A stretch of DNA of 32,662 bases from a virus (IMGVR_UViG_3300021963_000419:1-32662), one strand, 5' to 3'. Counted from the stretch's first letter, positions 20,674-26,764 are shown. The notes: a model not told the origin generated them from the letters alone. Translations and numbers: made by a program.

Positions 20674-21093
20674 CTACAAGTATCTTGCGATAGCGTTGTA
20701 AGTAGAAGTAGAAACTACTTCCTCATCTGTCATCTTGAGAATACGAATTGCGTTCTCAATTTCCTCTACCATTTCCTTATACTGCCAATCATGGTAAGTA
20801 TCAAAATCTTTGGTAGGTTCAGTAGGTAGTTCTACGCTACCCTTTGGAAGTGTGAAGGATACATTTATGTCGCCATTGTATCTTGTATGAGCAGATAGGT
20901 CTGTTGCCTTAGAGATTTTATCAAGTGATAACTTAGCAATCTCCTTGTTGTATTTCTCCATAGCCTTTGAGAACTTCTCCTCATTGACTTTCTGATTAGC
21001 CTTATCCTTTTGGATTTGGGCTAGTTTTGTTTCTAGTGCTTTGATTACCTTAGTCGTGGCAATCTTTACACTAATAGCCTTTTGTCGTGCCAT
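20674..21093 (-). CDS. Lysine-rich coiled-coil protein, 139 aa
   Basis: N-terminal 60 residues form a long Lys-rich coiled coil (A-L-E-T-K-L-A-Q-I-Q-K-D-K), followed by a small domain. Unknown. Promoter directly behind the stem element. Confidence 0.65.
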   Translation of the reverse strand: MARQKAISVKIATTKVIKALETKLAQIQKDKANQKVNEEKFSKAMEKYNKEIAKLSLDKISKATDLSAHTRYNGDINVSFTLPKGSVELPTEPTKDFDTYHDWQYKEMVEEIENAIRILKMTDEEVVSTSTYNAIARYL

Positions 21094-21129
21094 TGTTTTT
21101 TTCCTTTTCTTTCGTTGGTCGTTTTTACA

Positions 21130-21158
21130 ATTCTAGCATTTTATTGCCAGAAAATCAA
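21130..21158 (-). promoter_or_regulatory. Promoter TTGATT-N17-TGC-TAGAAT
   Basis: -35 21153-21158, -10 21130-21135; the stem element abuts the -35 (2 nt). Confidence 0.7.
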
Positions 21159-21160
21159 GT

Positions 21161-21186
21161 GAGCAGTTTTAGTAGTCATGCTCAGG
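21161..21186 (-). repeat. Stem element copy adjoining a -35 box
   Basis: GAGCA/TGCTC dyad, 13-nt loop, 20 nt past the 21206 stop. Confidence 0.65.
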
Positions 21187-21205
21187 ACTTTTCCTGTATT
21201 AGGAA

Positions 21206-21373
21206 TTACTTTGCTGTCCAAGTTGTCCAGCGTGGTGAGCCATTGACATCAAGTTTTACACGAACGCTTGTTCCGTCCTGATTTGGCTTGATTTCTGTGA
21301 TAACACCTGTTACCTTTGACTTTTGTGAAGTGTAGGTATCTCCTACCTTGTAAGTCGCTGTTGCTACTGCCAT
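21206..21373 (-). CDS. KOW/SH3-like microprotein, copy 1 (55 aa)
   Basis: Y-K-V-G-D-T-Y-T-S-Q-K-S-K-V-T-G-V-I, beta-rich, same length and pattern as the 21472 gene (Y-x-V-G-D...V-T-G-x-I...R-V-x-L), a tandem duplication. A small RNA/DNA-binding barrel is likely. Confidence 0.7.
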   Translation of the reverse strand: MAVATATYKVGDTYTSQKSKVTGVITEIKPNQDGTSVRVKLDVNGSPRWTTWTAK

Positions 21374-21411
21374 TTCTTTCTCCTTTGTTAGTTGGTTTTG
21401 CTTATTTATTT

Positions 21412-21440
21412 ATTTTAGCATTTTGGTAGAATAATGTCAA
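21412..21440 (-). promoter_or_regulatory. Promoter TTGACA-N17-TGC-TAAAAT
   Basis: -35 21435-21440, -10 21412-21417. Confidence 0.75.
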
Positions 21441-21471
21441 ACATTTCTGACATTTTTCTCATATTTTGAGA

Positions 21472-21639
21472 TTAGTAAGTTTTTACCATAGCAAATCGCT
21501 GTTGCCCATTTGCCAAGCGAAGCATTACACGAGTTACATTTTTGCTTTGTGGAACAAACTTTTCAATTCGTCCTGTAACACCTGTCTTGCTAGTAGTGAA
21601 TAAATCTCCTACCTGATAAGTGTATCCGCCTAGTGTCAT
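21472..21639 (-). CDS. KOW/SH3-like microprotein, copy 2 (55 aa)
   Basis: Y-Q-V-G-D-L-F-T-T-S-K-T-G-V-T-G-R-I and R-V-M-L-R-L-A-N-G align with copy 1. Own promoter. Confidence 0.7.
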   Translation of the reverse strand: MTLGGYTYQVGDLFTTSKTGVTGRIEKFVPQSKNVTRVMLRLANGQQRFAMVKTY

Positions 21640-21670
21640 TTGTTTTCCTTTCTGTTTTGGTCTTAGTATT

Positions 21671-21699
21671 AGTTTAGCAGAAAAATATCAAAAATACAA
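21671..21699 (-). promoter_or_regulatory. Promoter TTGTAT-N17-TGC-TAAACT
   Basis: -35 21694-21699, -10 21671-21676. Confidence 0.6.
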
Positions 21700-21774
21700 T
21701 TCAGAGGCTCGATTTGGGAAAAAATATTTGTGAGCATAATCACAGGGTCGTAACTTGACAAATTGTGGGTTTGC

Positions 21775-21788
21775 GGGCCGACCACTTT
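21775..21788 (-). repeat. GGGCCGACCACTTT repeat, copy 3
   Basis: Exact copy, followed by TTTGCA, in the 170-bp intergenic stretch between the 21870 stop and the next promoter; copies 1 and 2 are at 15884 and 19677. Confidence 0.6.
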
Positions 21789-21869
21789 TTTGCAGCGGGA
21801 TCTACTGAGAAACAAAAAAATAGAATAAGATCCATAGAAGGAATAAGTACTCTACTTTCACGTGCACTC

Positions 21870-22589
21870 CTATTTCTTACTAGCAGAGAATACGATATCA
21901 GCCTTATTATATACACACAATCCACATGTCACACATGCACTACCGTTAGTAGAAATAAGTGGAATGCGTTTTGCATTTTCAGGACACTTTGCTCCAGGCT
22001 TAGAAATTAATTGCTTCATGGTTTCTTGTCCTGCAACAAAGTTTTGTGCAAGGTATGCCATACGAATGCCATGCTTTTGTTTTAACTCTACAGCGGTTTT
22101 GATATTTTCACTATCTGCAGAGAAATATAAACTAAGATTATCCATGCCCTTGAGAATATTGGCTGCAGAGGCCACACGAGTATATACCCAGAATTGAACA
22201 TCAGGATTATTTAGTACGATATGCTTCCATACGAATGCGTACTCATCACTAAAGAAATCCCCGTCCCAGTGAATACGGAATAGTTTATCTGCTCCACGCT
22301 TATCGCAATCTTTTTTGAAATCATCAATCATTTCTTGCAGAAGACTTTCCATAGTATCATGGTCTGCGTCTTTTAGTAAATTCCAGTTATGGAGAAGAGT
22401 ATCCCTTACTCCTTTATATACTTTCTCAAGTTTTCCTGCATAACAGACTTTGGAACATACAGAGGTCTCACCAGGACATGAGTAAGCCTTACCACTAGGT
22501 AATCCAAAAGTGTTGGCAATTGTTGGGGTTTTTCCATTTGGGGAGACTGCATTTGCTACTTTCCTATCATTGCTACGTTTTAATTTCAT
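21870..22589 (-). CDS. Gp88-family phage protein
   Basis: The 239-residue protein has N-T-F-G-L-P-S-G-K-A-Y-S-C-P-G followed by C-S-K-V-C-Y-A-G-K (C-P...C...C-Y-A), later W-D-G-D-F-F-S and a C-terminal C-V-T-C-G-L-C-V-Y motif. This fits the mycobacteriophage gene 88 protein family. Clustered Cys at both ends may bind a metal or iron-sulfur cluster; function unproven. Its start overlaps the upstream 49-aa gene (ATGA). Confidence 0.75.
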   Translation of the reverse strand: MKLKRSNDRKVANAVSPNGKTPTIANTFGLPSGKAYSCPGETSVCSKVCYAGKLEKVYKGVRDTLLHNWNLLKDADHDTMESLLQEMIDDFKKDCDKRGADKLFRIHWDGDFFSDEYAFVWKHIVLNNPDVQFWVYTRVASAANILKGMDNLSLYFSADSENIKTAVELKQKHGIRMAYLAQNFVAGQETMKQLISKPGAKCPENAKRIPLISTNGSACVTCGLCVYNKADIVFSASKK

Positions 22590-22735
22590 TGGTCATCCTT
22601 TTCTTTCTTTGACAATTCTATCATTTTCTTGTTGCTTTGTCTAGTGTAGGCCTTTTTGTTTGGCAAGGCAGAGGCAGCGTTAGATCTGCGTAATTCTTGA
22701 ATACGCCTTAATTCCTCTTTGCTTTTTCTAAACAT
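22586..22735 (-). CDS. Highly basic microprotein, 49 aa
   Basis: Arg/Lys-rich (F-R-K-S-K-E-E-L-R-R-I-Q-E-L-R-R-S-N), likely nucleic-acid binding. ATG 22735 is 6 nt after its -10 box (leaderless) and its stop overlaps the Gp88 start. A second promoter (TAGACA-N17-TGA-TAGAAT, 22615-22643) lies within it. Confidence 0.65.
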   Translation of the reverse strand: MFRKSKEELRRIQELRRSNAASALPNKKAYTRQSNKKMIELSKKEKDDQ

Positions 22736-22741
22736 AAAATA

Positions 22742-22770
22742 ATCTTATCATAAAAATATTAGGAAATCAA
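22742..22770 (-). promoter_or_regulatory. Leaderless promoter TTGATT-N17-TGA-TAAGAT
   Basis: -35 22765-22770, -10 22742-22747, ATG 22735 after 6 nt. Confidence 0.7.
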
Positions 22771-22784
22771 ATCAGGCGTTTCTT

Positions 22785-22840
22785 AACAATCTACGTAAAT
22801 CGGACATTTGGTACAAATTGGTCGGGCGCTTTTTGCAGGG
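22785..22840 (-). repeat. Intergenic cassette copy
   Basis: On the minus strand: TGCAAAAAGCGCCCGACC, then AAATGTCCGATTT (22809-22797), then TACGTAG, between the 22845 stop and the 22742-22770 promoter. Confidence 0.6.
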
Positions 22841-22844
22841 GATT

Positions 22845-23072
22845 TTATTCTACAAAAACATACCATTCAATTTTGTCATCATCTAAAACAAACACTTCAA
22901 CTTCATCATCAAAATCATCAAGACAAACTAAATGGTATCCGTTATTTGCTTCCATGATTGTTTTTATTGTTACAAACTGGTCTTCAATTTTTACCAAGTC
23001 ACCTTCCGCTAATTGATTTGGCAAAAGGTGATCAGCGAATACTAATTCCATGTTTAACATTGTATCAGACAT
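22845..23072 (-). CDS. Acidic beta-rich protein, 75 aa
   Basis: G-D-L-V-K-I-E-D-Q-F-V-T-I then a D-D-F-D-D-E-V-E-V-F acidic end; resembles small SH3-like phage proteins. ATG directly follows the upstream stop (TAAATG). Confidence 0.6.
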   Translation of the reverse strand: MSDTMLNMELVFADHLLPNQLAEGDLVKIEDQFVTIKTIMEANNGYHLVCLDDFDDEVEVFVLDDDKIEWYVFVE

Positions 23073-23282
23073 TTATTTAATTGCTACCTCTCCATTACGA
23101 TAAAAAGTTTTTGTATACATTTTCCCTGTTGGGTCTGAAAGATTATAGGTTGCGTATTCTTTAGCGTCCCCAAAATCTACGCATTTAGTCCAAGCGTCTA
23201 CCATTTCTAGCATGTCTGCGCTTCTAAGTGTTGAGCGCAATTCTCCGTCATATGAGATAGTTAGTGAGTAGTTGTATTCCAT
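23073..23282 (-). CDS. Hypothetical protein, 69 aa
   Basis: ATG 23282 (M-E-Y-N-Y-S-L-T-I-S-Y-D) is chosen over 23303 because GAGAGGA is well placed and it then just follows the upstream stop. Beta-rich. Unknown. Confidence 0.65.
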   Translation of the reverse strand: MEYNYSLTISYDGELRSTLRSADMLEMVDAWTKCVDFGDAKEYATYNLSDPTGKMYTKTFYRNGEVAIK

Positions 23283-23283
23283 T

Positions 23284-23568
23284 TTAGTATTCCTCTCGTT
23301 CAATAAGCCAAGCCTCTAGGTGGTGTTGTTCAATAATAGCGTGTGCTGGTGCGGTGGTCAAATTACCTTTATACAATACCCCTTCAGGCAGAGGTATTTC
23401 TAAGTGCCAAAGTCCTGCGTCATTTACGGCATCAATAGCCTCAATACAAGTTGGTATCATGAAGTCAGGAACGGGCGGGTAGTGATTAGACTTTAGGTGT
23501 ATCCCTATCTGTGTTTCAATATCTAGATTATCAGCCAAAGCCAAATCATTAGCAAAATTACTTCCCAT
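23284..23568 (-). CDS. Hypothetical protein, 94 aa
   Basis: ATG 23568 (M-G-S-N-F-A-N-D-L) is favoured: AGGAGG lies 9 nt before it, whereas 23607 would overlap the upstream gene by 38 nt. Unknown. Confidence 0.65.
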   Translation of the reverse strand: MGSNFANDLALADNLDIETQIGIHLKSNHYPPVPDFMIPTCIEAIDAVNDAGLWHLEIPLPEGVLYKGNLTTAPAHAIIEQHHLEAWLIEREEY

Positions 23569-23569
23569 T

Positions 23570-23779
23570 TTAGTAAGCCTCCTGTGTTGTGAATAGTTCA
23601 GGCTCACTTAGCAAGCCATTATCAAAAATAACTTCTCCATTTTCAAGGATTAGTCCATAAGGATTACAAATACAATCCTCCATGTCATAGTCCTCACCAA
23701 CAGCCCAACCCTGATAACCCTGACCATAACACAAATCGCAATTAGCGATAGTGCGTAGTGCGTATTCCAATTTATCCAT
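23570..23779 (-). CDS. DnaJ-like CxxCxGxG zinc protein, 69 aa
   Basis: C-D-L-C-Y-G-Q-G-Y-Q-G-W (14-25) and D-C-I-C-N-P (35-40) make a half DnaJ-type zinc site. The plus-strand 26657 product shares C-x-x-C-Y-G-Q-G. AGAAAGGA site. Confidence 0.7.
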   Translation of the reverse strand: MDKLEYALRTIANCDLCYGQGYQGWAVGEDYDMEDCICNPYGLILENGEVIFDNGLLSEPELFTTQEAY

Positions 23780-23806
23780 TTTTATTTCCTTTCTTTCAAT
23801 ACTGAA

Positions 23807-23835
23807 ATCTTATCATAGTGGTCTGACAATTACAA
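23807..23835 (-). promoter_or_regulatory. Promoter with spacer box (TTGTAA-N17-TAAGAT)
   Basis: Spacer TTGTCAGACCACTATGA. It overlaps the 3' end of the upstream gene. Confidence 0.7.
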
Positions 23836-24030
23836 GTCAGACACACGAACCGCAATAGTAGCCCATTTATCGCCATTAAATCTAATTGAGTAGGCTTGAT
23901 AGTCTGTGCCCACCCAAACATCATCACGCTTTTCAGCGAAATTAATTTCTCCGCCTTGAAACTTTCTAGCCATAGAGGTAGGGCGATAATATTGCCCAAT
24001 TAACAAATCAACAATTGAATAACTTCTCAT
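23830..24030 (-). CDS. VW-Y-IAVR microprotein, copy 1 (66 aa)
   Basis: Shares Y-S-I-x-x-L-L-x-G-x-x-Y-R, A-E-K, V-W and T-I-A-V-R with the 24936 gene; both leaders and promoters are near copies, so gene and promoter were duplicated together. Confidence 0.7.
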   Translation of the reverse strand: MRSYSIVDLLIGQYYRPTSMARKFQGGEINFAEKRDDVWVGTDYQAYSIRFNGDKWATIAVRVSDL

Positions 24031-24058
24031 TATTTTCCTTTCATTTTCTTACCCTGTA

Positions 24059-24087
24059 AGTTTATCAAAAAAATCTTAGAAAATCAA
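24059..24087 (-). promoter_or_regulatory. Promoter TTGATT-N17-TGA-TAAACT
   Basis: -35 24082-24087, -10 24059-24064; flanking ACCCTGTAAGTTTA is repeated at the 25168 promoter. Confidence 0.7.
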
Positions 24088-24147
24088 ATCGACACGCCGT
24101 AATTTAAGAAAAAATTCGGGTGTGTTTTTAATCACATCTTAACAGCC

Positions 24148-24168
24148 TGTGGATAAGTCTGTGGATAA
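24148..24168 (-). other. Two DnaA boxes, inverted orientation
   Basis: TGTGGATAA at 24148 and 24160, 12 bp apart, i.e. TTATCCACA on the minus strand, next to CGACACGCC repeats. Confidence 0.65.
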
Positions 24169-24171
24169 GTG

Positions 24172-24193
24172 GCCGACGCTGTCGGGCGTGTCG
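24172..24193 (-). repeat. 22-bp repeat ending GGCGTGTCG
   Basis: An exact second copy lies at 25909-25930. It starts GCCGACGC and ends GGCGTGTCG; CGACACGCC/GGCGTGTCG occurs six times from 24090 to 26223 (24090, 24185, 25266, 25922, 25964, 26215). Confidence 0.7.
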
Positions 24194-24212
24194 GAATTAG
24201 TTGAAAGTTGAA

Positions 24213-24308
24213 CTATTGTTTAGCAGCACAAGCAAAACATTTTAGATCTGCGACAAAAATTCTACCGCAGACCTCGCATGTTTTGAATTCAGTTTTCTTT
24301 TGTCGCAA
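24213..24308 (-). CDS. Zinc-ribbon microprotein, 31 aa
   Basis: C-E-V-C (11-14) and C-F-A-C (24-27) in a 31-residue ORF with TTG start at 24308. Overlaps the previous ORF's end by 20 nt. The start is uncertain. Confidence 0.45.
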   Translation of the reverse strand: MRQKKTEFKTCEVCGRIFVADLKCFACAAKQ

Positions 24309-24375
24309 GTTTTATAGTGTAATAAATAGAAGCGATAAGAAAAATTTGAACGAGTGTAGTTAGAAATCTGCTCAT
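24289..24375 (-). CDS. Membrane microprotein, 28 aa
   Basis: S-R-F-L-T-T-L-V-Q-I-F-L-I-A-S-I-Y-Y-T-I then K-L-A-T-K-E-N. ATG overlaps the preceding stop (ATGA), AGGA upstream. Confidence 0.5.
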   Translation of the reverse strand: MSRFLTTLVQIFLIASIYYTIKLATKEN

Positions 24376-24563
24376 GCGATAATTCCTAACTCATCAACAC
24401 CGCAAGCCTTTTCAAATCTTGCTTTGTCGAATAATTCGTTTTTTGTTCCGAAATAAGTTGAGAAGCCTTCTACTAAATCCTCATAGACCTGCGGATGAAT
24501 TTCATCTTTTACATCCGCAAGAATTGAAGCAATAGCCTTGAAATGTGTTTTTGAAAGTGTCAT
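24372..24563 (-). CDS. Conserved-type hypothetical protein, 63 aa
   Basis: L-S-K-T-H-F-K-A-I-A-S-I-L-A-D-V and a late F-D-K-A-R-F-E-K-A-C-G-V; this short helical pattern is common in phage accessory regions. Coupled to both neighbours. Unknown function. Confidence 0.7.
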   Translation of the reverse strand: MTLSKTHFKAIASILADVKDEIHPQVYEDLVEGFSTYFGTKNELFDKARFEKACGVDELGIIA

Positions 24564-24820
24564 TAGTTGTTATCTCCTAACAAAATAAAGGCATGAGAGC
24601 CACCTTCATTTATTCTATCTAGTTCTGCCAATAATTCGTCGCTAGTTAGTAGCGAAGGGTCACCAATAATTTCTTTAACCGCTTCCTGATTCATTTGCTC
24701 AAAAATTGGTTTAGGTAATGCGTTAATCTGAGCAAGCATTTCTGAGTGAGAATACACTCGTGAAATAAAATTTATTCCGCTTACTGTGAAGGGGAAATCT
24801 GTATAAGTTGAGTTAGTCAT
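24563..24820 (-). CDS. Hypothetical protein, 85 aa
   Basis: Beta start (F-P-F-T-V-S-G-I-N-F-I-S-R-V), helical acidic C-half. AAGGAT site and TAATG overlaps. Unknown. Confidence 0.65.
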   Translation of the reverse strand: MTNSTYTDFPFTVSGINFISRVYSHSEMLAQINALPKPIFEQMNQEAVKEIIGDPSLLTSDELLAELDRINEGGSHAFILLGDNN

Positions 24821-24936
24821 TAGTTATTATCCTTTTCTTTTGGGTTGTTAATAATTGTAGCAATTTTCTCTAAGTTTGTCAACTGTTGCGCTTTGCGCTG
24901 TGCCTCAATATAGGCCTTGAATTCATCTAATTTCAT
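24820..24936 (-). CDS. Helical microprotein, 38 aa, containing a promoter
   Basis: K-L-D-E-F-K-A-Y-I-E-A-Q-R-K-A-Q-Q-L. TAATG overlaps at both ends. TTGACA-N17-TGC-TACAAT (24854-24882) lies inside, driving the next gene. Confidence 0.6.
   Translation of the reverse strand: MKLDEFKAYIEAQRKAQQLTNLEKIATIINNPKEKDNN
24854..24882 (-). promoter_or_regulatory. Intragenic promoter TTGACA-N17-TACAAT
   Basis: -35 24877-24882, -10 24854-24859; the next start is ATG 24820. Confidence 0.65.
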
Positions 24937-25136
24937 TAGTCATTATTCCTAACTGCTATTGTGCGGTAGGTATAACGCCCACCCTCACTACGAACACGAA
25001 CAAGATACGCATCAGCATCCGCATACCATACGGCATGGGGGTGCTTTTCAGCATCTACAATTTCTCCAACAAGAGAATTGGAACGATAAGTTTTGCCTAC
25101 TAATAGGCTTGGGATTGAGTATAAATTAGCACTCAT
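24936..25136 (-). CDS. VW-Y-IAVR microprotein, copy 2 (66 aa)
   Basis: L-Y-S-I-P-S-L-L-V-G-K-T-Y-R, A-E-K, V-W and T-I-A-V-R align with the 23830 product. Duplicate gene with a duplicated promoter. Confidence 0.7.
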   Translation of the reverse strand: MSANLYSIPSLLVGKTYRSNSLVGEIVDAEKHPHAVWYADADAYLVRVRSEGGRYTYRTIAVRNND

Positions 25137-25167
25137 TTTTTACCTTCTTTCATTTTCTTACCCTGTA

Positions 25168-25196
25168 AGTTTAGCATTTTTATCTGACAAAATCAA
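25168..25196 (-). promoter_or_regulatory. Promoter with spacer box (TTGATT-N17-TAAACT)
   Basis: Spacer TTGTCAGATAAAAATGC; the copy at 24059 lacks TGTCAG, so the box differs between duplicated promoters. Confidence 0.7.
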
Positions 25197-25204
25197 ATCC
25201 AAAA

Positions 25205-25305
25205 TGCGGATAAATCGGACATTTTTTAAATTATTTTTGTGGGAAAAATCACATTCTACGTAACACGACACGCCCGAGTACGGGGGTCGGCAAATTTTTG
25301 CAATG
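25205..25305 (-). repeat. Intergenic cassette copy with CGACACGCC
   Basis: On the minus strand: TGCAAAAATTTGCCGACC, GGCGTGTCG complement pair region (25266-25274), TTACGTAG, then AAATGTCCGATTT (25224-25212). Noncoding. Confidence 0.6.
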
Positions 25306-25332
25306 TTGTCAAGATCAACACGCAAAAATTAT

Positions 25333-25542
25333 TTAGTCAAAATAAATTGCACCACGAACATCTTTGTGATTAACACAAACATTTCCACGAGGAATTTCAA
25401 CATGACATTTGAAACAAAGCATTTTCATTTCTGCTTTTGTTAGTATTGCTAATTCTAAATCTAGTTTAGTATCAGCAGAAGCATTTTATAGTGATACCCA
25501 ACCAGCACCATTAGAATTCATTTCAAAAATTTCAATAGACAT
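25333..25542 (-). pseudogene. Zinc-binding protein gene with in-frame TAA at codon 19
   Basis: ATG 25542 to TAA 25333 is one frame of 70 codons broken only by TAA at 25488-25486. The upstream part is M-S-I-E-I-F-E-M-N-S-N-G-A-G-W-V-S-L; downstream continues into C-F-K-C-H-V-E-I-P-R-G-N-V-C with CxxC and C/H ligands. Either a nonsense mutation, readthrough or an error; the downstream ATG at about 25429 could restart a 31-aa zinc ribbon. Confidence 0.6.
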
Positions 25543-25559
25543 TTTTAGTTTAACCTTTC

Positions 25560-25757
25560 TTAGTTAGGGAGAACATCTGTTCCGTAGTATTCTACGGCTT
25601 CAACAATGTTCATCATTCCTTTATAGTCACGACATGAGTAGCAGATAGCGTTCCAGCCGTCTGTTAGTGATGAGCAAAATACGCAGATTTTATCTGTTAT
25701 GCAGAAATCCATTTCAATTAACAAATCTACAACTTCATTTCTATTTAGTGTAGTCAT
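25560..25757 (-). CDS. Zinc-ribbon protein, 65 aa
   Basis: C-V-F-C (25-28) and C-Y-S-C (39-42) knuckles, helical ends. AGAAAGG site. First gene of the minus block beside the divergent control region. Confidence 0.7.
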   Translation of the reverse strand: MTTLNRNEVVDLLIEMDFCITDKICVFCSSLTDGWNAICYSCRDYKGMMNIVEAVEYYGTDVLPN

Positions 25758-25793
25758 TTTAGACCACCTTTCTTTTTTCTATCTAATACGAGT

Positions 25794-25822
25794 ATTCTAG
25801 CAGGGGGGTCTGACATTTTTGA
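25794..25822 (-). promoter_or_regulatory. Promoter with spacer box and poor -35 (TCAAAA-N17-TAGAAT)
   Basis: Spacer ATGTCAGACCCCCCTGC; extended TGC-TAGAAT. Confidence 0.65.
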
Positions 25823-25982
25823 GGGTATAAAACGGACATTTGGGACTTTGTGAGGTACATCACATGTGACGTAAGCCACACGTAACAAAAGGTACAAAAC
25901 GGACATTAGCCGACGCTGTCGGGCGTGTCGCAGCGAGGTAGAAAATGTGACCCAATTCACATACGACACGCCGTGTTAGGAC
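25823..25982. promoter_or_regulatory. Divergent control region
   Basis: Between the leftward 25757 promoter and the rightward 26043 promoter: AAAACGGACA at 25829 and 25896, the 22-bp repeat (25909-25930), CGACACGCC at 25964, and a GTGACGTAAGCC stretch. No convincing gene. Confidence 0.65.
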
Positions 25983-26011
25983 TTGACTTTTTGAGATTTC
26001 TATGATAGGAT
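25983..26011 (+). promoter_or_regulatory. Promoter TTGACT-N17-TGA-TAGGAT
   Basis: -35 25983-25988, -10 26006-26011; AGAAAGGA follows before ATG 26043. Confidence 0.75.
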
Positions 26012-26042
26012 ACTCTTGTATTTTTAGAAAGGATATATAGTT

Positions 26043-26210
26043 ATGTTATCAAATAAAACACTAGAAAAAATCGTTTATGAGTATCAGCATGGGGGCGTTC
26101 AGGCTTATCACCCTGAAATCTCACTATCTGAGAGAAAGGCTCTTTTGAGATACCTATTCTCCCTCCCTGCTAAGTGTGCTCCAGAGTGTGAGGCAACTCA
26201 CAAAAATTGA
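26043..26210 (+). CDS. Hypothetical protein, 55 aa
   Basis: L-S-N-K-T-L-E-K-I-V-Y-E-Y-Q-H-G-G-V ... C-A-P-E-C at the end. AGAAAGGA site. Unknown. Confidence 0.65.
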   Translation: MLSNKTLEKIVYEYQHGGVQAYHPEISLSERKALLRYLFSLPAKCAPECEATHKN

Positions 26211-26233
26211 TGGACGACACGCCCGAAAAACAG

Positions 26234-26262
26234 GGCAAAATGTCAGTCCCCTCTGTTATACT
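26234..26262 (+). promoter_or_regulatory. Promoter with spacer box and poor -35 (GGCAAA-N17-TATACT)
   Basis: Spacer ATGTCAGTCCCCTCTGT, -10 26257-26262. Confidence 0.6.
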
Positions 26263-26295
26263 TCCAGTATTAGAAAATAAAGAAAGGATAAGAAA

Positions 26296-26412
26296 ATGAA
26301 CACAATTTTCGAATCAAGAAATGACTACATGATAGTCAATCCAAATGACTACATCACCTGCCCAGTATGGGGTTTTCAAGTTTACAAAACTCACGATTGC
26401 TCTAAGCACTAA
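26296..26412 (+). CDS. Hypothetical microprotein, 38 aa
   Basis: Repeated N-D-Y-M-I-V-N and N-D-Y-I-T-C; AGAAAGGA site. Ends T-H-D-C-S-K-H. Unknown. Confidence 0.6.
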   Translation: MNTIFESRNDYMIVNPNDYITCPVWGFQVYKTHDCSKH

Positions 26413-26431
26413 TTTTAGAAAGGATTAGAAA

Positions 26432-26608
26432 ATGAAAACTTTAAGTTATACAGCCGAAAAAAACGGCACATTAGTAGAGGTTATCAATCGCCTCATGGTT
26501 AGCGAGTATCAAATAAATGACTTGCTAGATAGCCTAGTCCGTTGGGGCTACACTATCGAATCCGTTAGAGTAGATGAGGGTGATAACTCTCAACATTGGC
26601 AAGGCTAG
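26432..26608 (+). CDS. Hypothetical protein, 58 aa
   Basis: Begins K-T-L-S-Y-T-A-E-K-N-G and ends in D-E-G-D-N-S-Q-H-W; helical middle. AGAAAGGA site. Unknown. Confidence 0.6.
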   Translation: MKTLSYTAEKNGTLVEVINRLMVSEYQINDLLDSLVRWGYTIESVRVDEGDNSQHWQG

Positions 26609-26634
26609 ACCTTGTCAGTGCCTCATGCTAAGAT
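26606..26634 (+). promoter_or_regulatory. Promoter with spacer box and poor -35 (TAGACC-N17-TAAGAT)
   Basis: Spacer TTGTCAGTGCCTCATGC; the -35 includes the upstream stop codon. Confidence 0.6.
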
Positions 26635-26656
26635 TACAGAAACGAAAGGATAAGAA

Positions 26657-26764
26657 ATGATAAACGCAGTTCAGATTATAGATTGCTCATCTTGCTATGG
26701 GCAGGGAGTTATTTTTATTGGTGATGAAAATGATTACGCAGTAGAGCCTTGCGAGTGTGTATGA
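26657..26764 (+). CDS. DnaJ-like zinc microprotein, 35 aa
   Basis: C-S-S-C-Y-G-Q-G (10-17) and C-E-C at the end, the plus-strand relative of the 23570 product. Stop overlaps the next start (ATGA). Confidence 0.65.
   Translation: MINAVQIIDCSSCYGQGVIFIGDENDYAVEPCECV

Noticed and set aside
25754-25969. Minus-strand 71-aa frame
   Set aside because: It runs across promoters, the 22-bp repeat and operator-like motifs, and overlaps the 25757 start; composition is not protein-like.
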